From Microbacterium festucae (GTDB taxonomy: Bacteria; Actinomycetota; Actinomycetes; Actinomycetales; Microbacteriaceae): 64,000 nt of DNA. Below the pieces are notes generated by a model. That model saw nothing but the letters and a program-made list of their open reading frames with translations. It was not told the origin of the DNA and made no database searches. The stretch covers positions 1 through 64,000 of the forward strand of contig NZ_JAOEFC010000004.1 of assembly GCF_025421715.1 (NCBI RefSeq), in the 5' to 3' direction. Below are positions 45,152 through 53,788 of this stretch, one piece after another. The stretch's first letter is position 1. The number at the start of each line of letters is the position of its first letter. A program made the position numbers and the translations under genes.

Positions 45152-46167
45152 GCCATCGACGACAGCTGGTCGCGGGAGACGGCGTGGGTGAGCGGAAGGC
45201 CCGCGGCGAACGCGGCGACCTCGTCGGTGACGATCCGCCCCTGACGCCGTCGCCCCTGGTGCGTGCCCGCCGCGCGGTGCGGGGTGACCAGCACCCCGGG
45301 AAGCGAGCGGAACGGGCTGTCCGCGGCGCAGGGCTCTTCGTCGAACACGTCGATCGCGGCGTTGAGCCGCCCGCTCTTCAGCTCGTCGATCAGCGCGGCC
45401 TCATCGACCAGCCAGGAGCGGGCCGTGTTCACCAGCCCCGCACCGTCGCGCATCAACGCGAGCTCGCGGCGACCGATCAGGTGGTGGGTCTCGGGGAGCG
45501 TGGGGGCGTGCACCGCGACGACCTGTGCGCGGCGCAGGGCCTCGTCGAGCGGCACCAGCTCGGCGCCCAGGGCGGCCGCCGCATCCGTATCGATCGTCGG
45601 GTCGACCAGCAACGGCTCGGCGCCGAGGGCACGGATCAGCTCGAGGTAGGCCCGGCCGGTGCGTGAGGCGCCGATGACGGCGACGGCCGTGCCGAGGATC
45701 TCGCGCTGCACCCCCACGGCATCCGCGTCGTACCACTCGTCTCCGGCGCGCAGCGCGTTGTGCATCTCGGGCACGCGGTGCAGCAGCGCGAGGGTGAACG
45801 TCAGCGACACCTCCGCGACCGACCGCGCCATTCCCGCGCCCGCCTGGGTCACCAGGATGCCGCGGTCGAACAGCTCGTCGGTCGCGAAAGGCTTGATCGT
45901 GGCGCCGGTGTGCGCGATCAACGCGAGCTGGGGGAGTGCGGCGAGCACCGCGGCGTCGAACGGCCCGACACCCCAGCTCGTGATCACGATGCGGGCGGCG
46001 CCGAGTTCGGTCCCGGTCAGACGGTCGACGCGCACGAATGTCCCACCGAGGCGCTCCGCGACGGCGTGCAGCCGGCCGACATCCTCACCCGAGAAGAACT
46101 CCGCGAAAAGCTCTTCCGAGACGACCGCGACCACGGTCGGTGCCGCCGCTCCCGTGTTCCGGCTCAT
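45148..46167 (-). CDS. D-2-hydroxyacid dehydrogenase family protein
   Basis: The 339-residue protein has the NAD loop VIGASRTGRAYLEL near residue 164, Arg in NTARSWLVDE, acidic DEEP and His in TPHRAAGTH, as in phosphoglycerate dehydrogenase-like enzymes. It differs from the 31583-32557 protein and belongs to another branch. The substrate is unknown. It is coupled on both sides by four-base overlaps. Confidence 0.88.
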   Translation of the reverse strand: MSRNTGAAAPTVVAVVSEELFAEFFSGEDVGRLHAVAERLGGTFVRVDRLTGTELGAARIVITSWGVGPFDAAVLAALPQLALIAHTGATIKPFATDELFDRGILVTQAGAGMARSVAEVSLTFTLALLHRVPEMHNALRAGDEWYDADAVGVQREILGTAVAVIGASRTGRAYLELIRALGAEPLLVDPTIDTDAAAALGAELVPLDEALRRAQVVAVHAPTLPETHHLIGRRELALMRDGAGLVNTARSWLVDEAALIDELKSGRLNAAIDVFDEEPCAADSPFRSLPGVLVTPHRAAGTHQGRRRQGRIVTDEVAAFAAGLPLTHAVSRDQLSSMA

Positions 46168-47225
46168 GCCAACCAGGCCTCGATGTGCTCGGCGATGAAC
46201 GCGTCGTCGTTCAGCTGCGGATACGCGTGGCGCACCCGCGCGATCTCCTCGGCCTGACCCGGCGAGAGACCCTCCGCAGGGTCGAGGCACCAGATGCCGT
46301 CGAGAAGCCCCTGCTGGCGCAGCATCTCGTGCACGCCGGCGATCACGCCGTGGAAGTCGTTGCCCGGGTCGAACACGGCCTGGTTGACGTCGACCATGTC
46401 GGATGCGACGAGACCGAGCTCCCGGTAGGCGTCGGCGTCGCCCGCCATCGCCTGTCGGGCGCGTTCGAGGAGCGTGACCGCCGCGCGTGTGCCGACCGCC
46501 CACTGGCCCAGCAGTCCGCCGACGAAGCGCAGCGTGCGCGGGCCAGTGGGCGAGTCCACGTGGAACTCGGAGAGCAGGTCGGCCACGATCGCGTCGTCGT
46601 TGCCGGTGTAGAGCGCGATCTCGTCGGCACGGCCCGATGCGGCGACGCCGCGCACGAGCTCAAGGGTGCGGTATCGGTCGAACGGAGCGGCCTTGACCGC
46701 CACGACGGCCGGTATCGAGGCGAACTCCCGCCAGAAGTCGCGATCGAGCACGGGCCCGCCGATCGCGGTCTGCAGGTAGAAGCCGACGACGGGCAGCACC
46801 TCGCCCACGGCGCGGGCGCGCTCGAGCAGCGCCCGCTCATCGGCTCCGGCGACGCGAGGGCTCACCAGCACGGCGTCGTAGCCGAGGTCGCGGGCGAGTG
46901 CGGCCTCGGCGACCGCCTGGGATGTGCCTCCGGCGACACCGGCGATGCGCACCACGTCGGCACCCGCGGCGGCATCCATCTCCTCTGCGGCCAGCGCGAG
47001 GACAGGCTCCAACAGGGCGTGCTCGGGGTCACGGATCTCGAACTGCGTGGTGTGCACCCCGATGGCGATGCCCCCGGCGCCGGCGTCGAGGTAATAGCGG
47101 GTCAGGGCGCGCTGACGACGCTCGTCGATGCGCCGCTCGGCGGTGAGGGCCAGCGGATGCGCGGGGATCACCGCCCCACGGGCGAGTGTCGCCGCGGCCT
47201 CCGCGCGCAGCGTCGGGACCGCCAT
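46164..47225 (-). CDS. DHDPS/NAL-superfamily aldolase or dehydratase
   Basis: The 353-residue TIM barrel has a Schiff-base Lys candidate in VVAVKAAPFDRY near residue 169, the Tyr position in VVGFYLQTAIGG near residue 143 and the early ARGAVIPAHPLAL start. It is longer than DapA (about 290) and close to the group found with ABC sugar transporters and NAD-dependent epimerases. It may cleave a 2-keto-3-deoxy sugar acid. It overlaps the epimerase stop at its start. Confidence 0.87.
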   Translation of the reverse strand: MAVPTLRAEAAATLARGAVIPAHPLALTAERRIDERRQRALTRYYLDAGAGGIAIGVHTTQFEIRDPEHALLEPVLALAAEEMDAAAGADVVRIAGVAGGTSQAVAEAALARDLGYDAVLVSPRVAGADERALLERARAVGEVLPVVGFYLQTAIGGPVLDRDFWREFASIPAVVAVKAAPFDRYRTLELVRGVAASGRADEIALYTGNDDAIVADLLSEFHVDSPTGPRTLRFVGGLLGQWAVGTRAAVTLLERARQAMAGDADAYRELGLVASDMVDVNQAVFDPGNDFHGVIAGVHEMLRQQGLLDGIWCLDPAEGLSPGQAEEIARVRHAYPQLNDDAFIAEHIEAWLA

Positions 47226-48259
47226 CAGAACTTCCCGTCCCGCACGGCCCACTTGGTCGGCTTCGCGATCATCGGCAGGCCCTTCTCGATCCAGTCGGCC
47301 TGCAGACCGATCAGCGTCTCCGCGGCGACCGCGGGGTAGCCGAACAGGGCCATGCACCGGCGGGCGTCGCTGAGGAGCGCCGTGGGCTGGGGGTCGTCGA
47401 CGAACTCGATCTCGCGGTCGAACAGCGCACCGAAGCGGCGGGCGACGGACTCGACGCTCAGCAGCTCCGGGCCGGTGAGGTTGATCGTGAACGGGGCGGT
47501 GGAGGCATGAGTGAGGCTGCGCAGCACGACCTCGTTCGCGTAGCCCTGCCAGATCACGTTGACGTTGGCTGTCGCCACCGACACGGGCTGTCCCGCATGC
47601 ACCGCGCTGCCGATGTCGGCCAGCACGCCGTAGCGCAGGTCGACGGCGTAGTTCAGCCGGATGATCGCCACCCGGGTACCGCGCTCCTGCGCACCGAACT
47701 CGAACACCCGCTCGCGTCCGAGGCACGACTGGGCGTACTCGCCGATCGGTGCGGGCGGGACCTCTTCGGATGCTCCGCCGGAGGCGGCGGGCAGGAAGGG
47801 GTAGACGTTGCCGGTCGAGAGCACCGAGATGGCACTGTCGCGGTAGCGGCGGGCGACGCGGTCGGGGAGCGCCGCGTTGACCTCCCATGCCCACGACGCG
47901 TTGGTCGCGGCACCGAACTTCGCGCCCACCATGAACACCACATTGGGGGCGTCCGGCAGGGCGGCGAAGTCATCGTTCTCGATCAGGTCGAACGGGACGA
48001 CCGTGACCCCGGCGCTCTCCAGGCGCTCTCGGATCGCCGTGTCACCGAAGCGGGAGACGGCGTAGACCGCGTCGCGCTGACGCCCGGCGGCATCCATCCC
48101 GCGGCGCGCGAGCATGGCGAGGGTCGGGCCCATCTTGCCGCCCGCGCCGAGGATCACGAGGTCGCCCGCCCCGCGGGCGAGGTCGTCGATCAGCGCGGCG
48201 CTCGGAGTCGCGAGCGCCTCCTCGAGTTCCGCCTCTGACGTGAAGATCTGCTGAGTCAC
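47225..48259 (-). CDS. NAD-dependent epimerase/dehydratase
   Basis: The 344-residue extended SDR has the dinucleotide loop VILGAGGKMGPTLAML near residue 35 and Ser/Thr in VLSTGNVYP. A Tyr in IGEYAQSCLGRER lies where the catalytic YxxxK stands, but with Ser-Cys-Leu instead of Lys four residues on, so catalysis may be atypical. It is first of the metabolic genes after the transporter; the start is GTG at 48259. Confidence 0.85.
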   Translation of the reverse strand: MTQQIFTSEAELEEALATPSAALIDDLARGAGDLVILGAGGKMGPTLAMLARRGMDAAGRQRDAVYAVSRFGDTAIRERLESAGVTVVPFDLIENDDFAALPDAPNVVFMVGAKFGAATNASWAWEVNAALPDRVARRYRDSAISVLSTGNVYPFLPAASGGASEEVPPAPIGEYAQSCLGRERVFEFGAQERGTRVAIIRLNYAVDLRYGVLADIGSAVHAGQPVSVATANVNVIWQGYANEVVLRSLTHASTAPFTINLTGPELLSVESVARRFGALFDREIEFVDDPQPTALLSDARRCMALFGYPAVAAETLIGLQADWIEKGLPMIAKPTKWAVRDGKF

Positions 48260-48278
48260 GTGGTGCTTTCCCTTCTTC

Positions 48279-49190
48279 TCAGCCCTTGATGCCCGTGCCG
48301 GCCACGCCTTCCTGCACGTACCGCTGAGCGATGAGGTACGCGAGGAAGATCGGCAGCAGCGCGACGACGGACCCCGCGAGCATGGTGCTCAGCGGAACGT
48401 TCTGCTGCTGCAGCGACGAGATCCCGACGGTCAACGTGAACATCGAGTTCGACTTGGCGATGATGAGCGGCCACAGGAAGTCGTTCCAATGCCACAGGAA
48501 GACGAAGATCCCGAGCGTCGCGAGGATCGGCTTGCACAGCGGCAGCACGATGCGCAGGAAGATGCGGAACTCGCCGGCGCCATCGATGCGCGCTGCTTCG
48601 AACAGCTCGTCGGGGAGTCCTTGGATGAACTGACGCATGAGGAACACGGCCTGCGCGTTGGCCAGCGTCGGCAGGATGAGGCCCCAGTAGGTGTCGATGC
48701 CGCCGAGGTTGGCCATGAGGATGAATGTGGGGATGAGGGTCACGTGGAACGGCACCATCACCATCGCCAGGAACGACCAGAACATCACCTCCTTGCCGCG
48801 GAACCGCTTCTTGGCGAAGGCGTAGCCGGCGAGCGCCGACAGGAACAGCACCGCCACGACCGACACGACCGAGTAGATGAGGGTGTTGCCCAGCCAGCCG
48901 AGGATGTTCTGGCCGCCGAGCACCTGCTCGTAGGCCTCGAAGGAGATGTCCGTCCACGGCAGCAGGGACCCGGGGAGCTCGACCAGCATGCCCGGCTTCA
49001 GGCTCAGCACGACCATCGCGTAGAACGGGAAGAAGCTGAGTACGCCGGCAAGGCTCAGCCAGATCCAACGGAAGACGATGCCCCCGCGGGTGGGCTCGAG
49101 CGCTCGGAAGGAACGGCTTTTGGTCGACGGGCCCTTGGGCGGCGGAGTCGGCGCGGAGCTCGAGGTGGGCGGCTGGATCAGGGCGGTCAT
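48279..49190 (-). CDS. Carbohydrate ABC transporter permease (MalG type)
   Basis: The 303-residue protein has six membrane spans and the CUT1 EAA loop (DELFEAARIDGAGEFRIF near residue 205) that docks the ATPase. After a Pro-rich N-terminal tail comes WIWLSLAGVLSFFPFYAMVV. It forms a permease pair with the overlapping upstream gene. No ATPase gene is present in the island; a shared MsiK-type ATPase encoded elsewhere is likely, as in many actinobacteria. Confidence 0.95.
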   Translation of the reverse strand: MTALIQPPTSSSAPTPPPKGPSTKSRSFRALEPTRGGIVFRWIWLSLAGVLSFFPFYAMVVLSLKPGMLVELPGSLLPWTDISFEAYEQVLGGQNILGWLGNTLIYSVVSVVAVLFLSALAGYAFAKKRFRGKEVMFWSFLAMVMVPFHVTLIPTFILMANLGGIDTYWGLILPTLANAQAVFLMRQFIQGLPDELFEAARIDGAGEFRIFLRIVLPLCKPILATLGIFVFLWHWNDFLWPLIIAKSNSMFTLTVGISSLQQQNVPLSTMLAGSVVALLPIFLAYLIAQRYVQEGVAGTGIKG

Positions 49191-50092
49191 TTCTGCTTTC
49201 CGATCACGAGGCGCTGGATGAGGGCGACCACGAGGGTCATGATGAACAGGGCCACACCGACCGCGGCGGCGTATCCGTAGTCGAAGTAGCGGAAGCCTTG
49301 GTCGTAGAGCAGGTAGACGAGGGAGTAGCTGGCATTGGCCGGGCCGCCCTGGGTCATCACGTAGATGACGTCGAAGACCTGGAAGGCGGCCGTCGTCTCG
49401 ATCACGGCGAGGAAGAAGAAGGTCGGGCGCAGGTAGGGGAGGATGATCCACCGGAACCGCTGCCAGCCGTTCGACCCGTCGACCAGGGCCGCCTCTTCGA
49501 GCTCGCGCGGCACATCTTGCAGCGCGGCGATGATGATCATCATCCCGTAGCCGAAGCGTGACCACACGCCCACGACGACGATCGCGGGGATGACGAGGAC
49601 CGTGCTGCTCAGCCATGATCCGCCGAGACCGAACGGTTCCATCAGGGCGGACCACGGTCCGTTGCTGGAGAAGATCCAGACGAAGATCGAGCCGGCGAGC
49701 ACCAGCGAGGTGATCACCGGGAGGAAGAAGATCGATCGGAAGAACCGTGCACCGCGAAAGGCGCGTCGCACGCCCAGAGCCATCACGGTCGAGAGCACGA
49801 GGGAGATCGGCACAGCCAGAACCGTGTAGATCAGCGTCGTTCCCAAGGCGCGCCAGAACAGGGGATCGGCGATGAGCCGCTCGAAGTTGTCCAGCCCTCG
49901 CCACGCGATCTCGCCGGAGATGTCGTAGTCGAAGAAACTCAACGCGACACCGGCGATGCTCGGGCCGAAGCGGAAGGCGATGAAGAGCAGGAAGGCGGGA
50001 AGCACGAAGAAGAACGCCACGCGGGCTTCGCGTCGTTCGAGCACTCGTGCGACCCGGCCCGCGGGCCGCTTCGCCGTGGATGCCGTCGTCAT
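49187..50092 (-). CDS. Carbohydrate ABC transporter permease (MalF type)
   Basis: The 301-residue protein has six spans, starting FFFVLPAFLLFIAFRFGPS, and the EAA loop (RELEEAALVDGSNGWQRF near residue 200). ATG at 50092 is chosen, with GAGGTTTC upstream. The stop overlaps the ATG of the second permease. It is the partner of the binding protein encoded at 50172-51410. Confidence 0.95.
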   Translation of the reverse strand: MTTASTAKRPAGRVARVLERREARVAFFFVLPAFLLFIAFRFGPSIAGVALSFFDYDISGEIAWRGLDNFERLIADPLFWRALGTTLIYTVLAVPISLVLSTVMALGVRRAFRGARFFRSIFFLPVITSLVLAGSIFVWIFSSNGPWSALMEPFGLGGSWLSSTVLVIPAIVVVGVWSRFGYGMMIIIAALQDVPRELEEAALVDGSNGWQRFRWIILPYLRPTFFFLAVIETTAAFQVFDVIYVMTQGGPANASYSLVYLLYDQGFRYFDYGYAAAVGVALFIMTLVVALIQRLVIGKQK

Positions 50093-50171
50093 AGTCGAAA
50101 CCTCACGTGGGGGAGTGGGAGGGGTGGGGCGCGCGGCGGTCATCCGCGCGCCCCGGGTCAGGAAGCGATCG

Positions 50172-51410
50172 TCACTTGGCCAGGGGCGCGGCCGCGGTCG
50201 CGGCATCCTTCAGCGCATCTGCCGGCGACTTCTGCGCGAGCAGCGCGGCCTGGATCTCGGGTGCGAGCACTCCCATGACGGCGCGCGAGCTCGAGTTGAG
50301 CTCTCCCACGGTCGTATCGGGGACGTACTTCTCGACCTCGCCGAGCAGGGGGTCGTCGGCATAGAGCGGACCGGTGGTGCTGAGGGCCGAGAAGTAGCCG
50401 GCGGCCGTGAGGTACGGCTCGACGATCTCGGCGCTGCCGGCGAACTCGGCGAACTTCGCCGCCGCGTCCTGCGCCTTCGATCCCTTGAGGACCGAGAGCG
50501 AACCGACCGTGCCGTAGGCGACCGACTCCTTGTCGGTGAGCGGCGCGAGAACCTTGACGTTCTCCTCGCCCCAGAACGGCGCGACCTCGGTGACGCCGTT
50601 GTTCCAGGTGCACGCGACCTTGCCCTGCGCGATGGCGGTCTGCTCGAGCGGGACGTTGGTGGTGAGCGCCTCGGGATCGAGGGCACCGGCCTCGGCCAGA
50701 TCGGTGATGAAGGAGAGCGCCTCTTCACCGGCCTTGCTGTCGAAGGCGACCTCGCCCTTGTCGTCGTAGACCTGCCCGCCGGCCTGCCACAGCAGCGGGT
50801 AGAAGGTGAGGTTGAGCGTGTTCTCCGCCGAGGCCGGGTAGTTCAAGACGTACATGTCGGCCGCCGTGAACTTCGGGGCGATGTCGACGATGTCGTCCCA
50901 GGTCGTGGGGTAGTCGGTGACCCCGGCCGCTTCGAACGCCGCGGCGTTGCAGATGAGCGGCTGCGCACTGGTGAGGATGGGCGAGCCGAGGATGTCGCCG
51001 TCGATCGTCACGGATTCCTTGACGTTCGGAAGCAGGTCGTTCTGACGCTCCTCGCTGAGCAGATCGTTCAGCGGCGCGATCGACGACTGGTAGGCGGCGA
51101 GCTGATCGGGGATCAGGTAGACCACATCAGGGCCCTTGCCGGCGGCGATCGCGGTCTGCAGGGACTCGTCGCGGTTGGCCCAGGGGAAGATCTCGTACGA
51201 GACGTTGATGCCGTCGTTCTCCTTCTCGAACTCGGCGATCGTCGAGTCCCAGAAGTCCTTGTGCACCGCCTCGTCGCCGATGACCGGATACAGCCAGACC
51301 GTGATGTCCTGCTCTCCGTCGGCCGCGCTTCCGCCGCCGCCCGAGCAGCCGGCCAACAGGGCGATGGCCGCGACGCCCGCGGTGACGCCGGTGAACTTTC
51401 TGACGCGCAT
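50172..51410 (-). CDS. Sugar ABC transporter substrate-binding lipoprotein
   Basis: The 412-residue lipoprotein has a short signal with lipobox LLAGC (lipidated Cys22), then a Gly-rich linker and a family-1 extracellular binding fold (ITVWLYPVIGDEAVHKDF, PDVVYLIPDQL). It captures an oligosaccharide or glycoside outside the membrane. ATG at 51410 has AAGGAG upstream. It is the first gene of the leftward operon, so its expression probably exceeds that of the rest. Confidence 0.94.
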   Translation of the reverse strand: MRVRKFTGVTAGVAAIALLAGCSGGGGSAADGEQDITVWLYPVIGDEAVHKDFWDSTIAEFEKENDGINVSYEIFPWANRDESLQTAIAAGKGPDVVYLIPDQLAAYQSSIAPLNDLLSEERQNDLLPNVKESVTIDGDILGSPILTSAQPLICNAAAFEAAGVTDYPTTWDDIVDIAPKFTAADMYVLNYPASAENTLNLTFYPLLWQAGGQVYDDKGEVAFDSKAGEEALSFITDLAEAGALDPEALTTNVPLEQTAIAQGKVACTWNNGVTEVAPFWGEENVKVLAPLTDKESVAYGTVGSLSVLKGSKAQDAAAKFAEFAGSAEIVEPYLTAAGYFSALSTTGPLYADDPLLGEVEKYVPDTTVGELNSSSRAVMGVLAPEIQAALLAQKSPADALKDAATAAAPLAK

Positions 51411-51447
51411 GGTGCTCCTTTGCATATACCGTGCTGAGTACCGTTTC

Positions 51448-51506
51448 ATTATGACACTCCTGTGGGATAATTGGTCAAGTACAACTTCACAGGTGGTTGT
51501 TACAAC
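51448..51506. promoter_or_regulatory. Divergent promoter/operator region of ABC and ROK operons
   Basis: The stretch 51411-51614 is clearly more AT-rich than its surroundings. On the minus strand TTGACC (51473-51478) and CATAAT (51448-51453) form a -35/-10 pair with a long 19-base spacer, suited to the binding-protein operon. GTTGT-T-ACAAC (51496-51506) is a perfect palindrome and a possible ROK operator. A related half-site, ACAAC, lies at 51481-51485. Confidence 0.5.
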
Positions 51507-51614
51507 GGTGTTTCCCGTACGAAAACACCCACACACGATGTAAAAATGCGGTGTGCTATTTTGATCGCACCCCGCGACATCGACGCCTGCGACATCGAAC
51601 AAGGAGGACCGCAC

Positions 51615-52787
51615 ATGGTCGTGCCCAGCCCGCTGTCGATCGTGGCGCGTGCGGCGCTGCACCTTCGCGACGCAGGTCCCGCGACCGTGACCGAGCTCTC
51701 GCGTTCGCTGGAGATCTCGCGGACATCGGTGGAGAACGCGGTCGCCGTGCTCATCGACTCCGGCTTGATCGGCGATGCCCCGGTGCACAGCGGCAGTGGC
51801 GCCGGCCGGCCCGCCCGCCGGTACTCCTTCCACGCCGCGGTGGGAACCGTGGTCGGCGTCGACATCGGAGTGGCCAGCGTGCGCGTCATCCTCGCCGACC
51901 TCGCCGGTCGGGTGACGATGCAGCGCACCTTCGCCGGAGTCGAGGACTACGTCGGCGGCGCGGCCAAACTCGCGGCGGTCATCGACGATGTGCGACAGAC
52001 GCTCGCGGGCGCGTCCGTGCCCGCGTCCAAGGTGCGCGCCATCGGCGTCTCGCTGCCCGGCATCATCGACGATGCGGGCCGGGTCACGCTGTCGGTCGTG
52101 ATCCCCGAATGGTCGGGGATCGACATCGGATCGCAGCTGCGACAGGCCTTCGGATGCCCGGTCGCCGTCGACAACGGCGTGCGACTGGCCGCCGTGGCCG
52201 AGCACCACCTCGGCGTCGCGCAACTCGTCGATGACGTCATCTACCTCTCCGTCGGCAACCGCATCGCGATGGGCCTGATCCTCGGCGGTCGCCCGCGTCG
52301 CGGCATCCACAACGCCGCCGGCGACATCGGGCGCCTCGCTTTCCGAGGGCTCGACACCGAGACCGGTCAGATCCGCTGGCAGACCGCTGCGACGGCGGCC
52401 GAGGTGTTCGATGCGGCGCGGGCGGGCGACGTGGCCGCGCAGGGTGAGCTGGATGCCTTCGTCGACGAGCTGGCGCACGGCATCGCCACGCTGATCATGA
52501 CGATCGACCCGGCGATGATCGTGATCGGCGGCGGACTGTCGGGGGCGCACGAGCAGTTGCTCGGCCCGCTGCGCGCCGTGCTTCCGCACCACCTCGGACT
52601 GCCCTTCCACGTGCCGCTCGCCGAGGCTCGACTGGGCGCCGAGGCCGCAGCGCACGGGGCCCTCGTGCACGCCTTCCAGCGCCACAACGCCGAGATCTAT
52701 CGGATCGACGACATGCCCGTGCCGCCGATCACCCCACTTCGCGGCGCGTCCGCGGCTGTGTCCGAATCCACTGAGGAGAACGAGTGA
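51615..52787 (+). CDS. ROK-family transcriptional regulator
   Basis: The 390-residue protein has an N-terminal winged helix (TVTELSRSLEISRTSVENAV) and a ROK sugar-kinase-like domain (VVGVDIGVASVRVILADLAG; AVDNGVRLAAVAEHHLG). The usual ROK zinc motif CxCGxxGC is missing, which suggests a regulator with no kinase role. ATG at 51615 follows AAGGAGG. It is divergent from the sugar ABC operon and is probably its repressor, responding to the imported sugar. Confidence 0.92.
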   Translation: MVVPSPLSIVARAALHLRDAGPATVTELSRSLEISRTSVENAVAVLIDSGLIGDAPVHSGSGAGRPARRYSFHAAVGTVVGVDIGVASVRVILADLAGRVTMQRTFAGVEDYVGGAAKLAAVIDDVRQTLAGASVPASKVRAIGVSLPGIIDDAGRVTLSVVIPEWSGIDIGSQLRQAFGCPVAVDNGVRLAAVAEHHLGVAQLVDDVIYLSVGNRIAMGLILGGRPRRGIHNAAGDIGRLAFRGLDTETGQIRWQTAATAAEVFDAARAGDVAAQGELDAFVDELAHGIATLIMTIDPAMIVIGGGLSGAHEQLLGPLRAVLPHHLGLPFHVPLAEARLGAEAAAHGALVHAFQRHNAEIYRIDDMPVPPITPLRGASAAVSESTEENE

Positions 52788-53788
52788 GCACGTTGACGGT
52801 CGGACTGATCGGGGCCGGCGGGATATCGCGCGTACATGCCGATGCATGGCGCGCGCTCGGCGCCGTCGGGTATGTGACCTCGGTGGCGGGCGCGGAAGAG
52901 GTCGCCGAGGAGTTCGGCTTCACGGTGGTCGACTCCGTCGATGCGCTCATCGAACTCGTCGACATCGTCGACATCGTCACCCCCAGCAGCACGCACGCCG
53001 AGTTCGCGCTGCGGGCGATCTCGCGCGGCAGGAACGTGGTGTGCGAGAAGCCCCTGGCCCCGACCGCCGACATCGCGGCGGGCGTCGCCCGGGCGGCGGC
53101 AGAAGCCGGGGTCCGGCTGTTCCCGGCCCACGTCGTTCGCTACATGGGCGAGTACCGACGCATCAAGGAGCGCATCGACGCCGGCGCCATCGGCACCGTC
53201 GCGGTGCAGCGGTTCAGCCGCGCGGGGGCGGCACCGCAGGCCCCCTGGTTCTTCTCCGAGCGGGCCGGTGGTGGCGTGATCCGCGACCTGATGATCCACG
53301 ACATCGACCAGGCGATCTGGTTCGCCGGCCCCGTCGCCGAGGTCTACGCGGTGCAGAACCCGCCGACCGTCGACGACCGCGTTCCGGCGCCGGTCACCTC
53401 GCACGTGGTGCTCACGCACCGCAGCGGGGTCATCAGCCACGTTCACGGCAGTTGGGTCGCGGCGGGCATGCCGTTCCGGACGAGTGTCGAGATCGCGGGT
53501 TCCGAGGGTCGTCTGCGCTACGACAGCGCCGAGGACACGACATTGCGTACCGACGCGGTGACGGACGGTGGAGACGCCGACTACCTGCCGCCCATGTCGC
53601 CCCGGCAGAGTCCGTACTACGCCGAGATCGCCGACTTCGTCGCGGCCATCGCCGAGCAGCGCGAGGCCCGGGTGACCGCGGCCGACGGCATCGAGGCCGT
53701 GGCCGTCACCGAAGCCGCCTATGCCTCGATCGCCGCGGGCACGGCGATCTCCCTTCCCGCCCCCACGGCCGCGGAGGCCAGCCGATGA
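52784..53788 (+). CDS. Gfo/Idh/MocA-family oxidoreductase
   Basis: The 334-residue protein has the NAD loop GLIGAGGISRVHADAW at residues 7-22, the EKP motif (CEKPLAP) near residue 87 and DLMIHDIDQAIW near residue 168, the conserved HDxD segment of sugar dehydrogenases of this family. It is probably a myo-inositol- or glucose-type 2- or 3-dehydrogenase with an unknown sugar. It overlaps the ROK stop by four bases. Confidence 0.92.
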   Translation: MSTLTVGLIGAGGISRVHADAWRALGAVGYVTSVAGAEEVAEEFGFTVVDSVDALIELVDIVDIVTPSSTHAEFALRAISRGRNVVCEKPLAPTADIAAGVARAAAEAGVRLFPAHVVRYMGEYRRIKERIDAGAIGTVAVQRFSRAGAAPQAPWFFSERAGGGVIRDLMIHDIDQAIWFAGPVAEVYAVQNPPTVDDRVPAPVTSHVVLTHRSGVISHVHGSWVAAGMPFRTSVEIAGSEGRLRYDSAEDTTLRTDAVTDGGDADYLPPMSPRQSPYYAEIADFVAAIAEQREARVTAADGIEAVAVTEAAYASIAAGTAISLPAPTAAEASR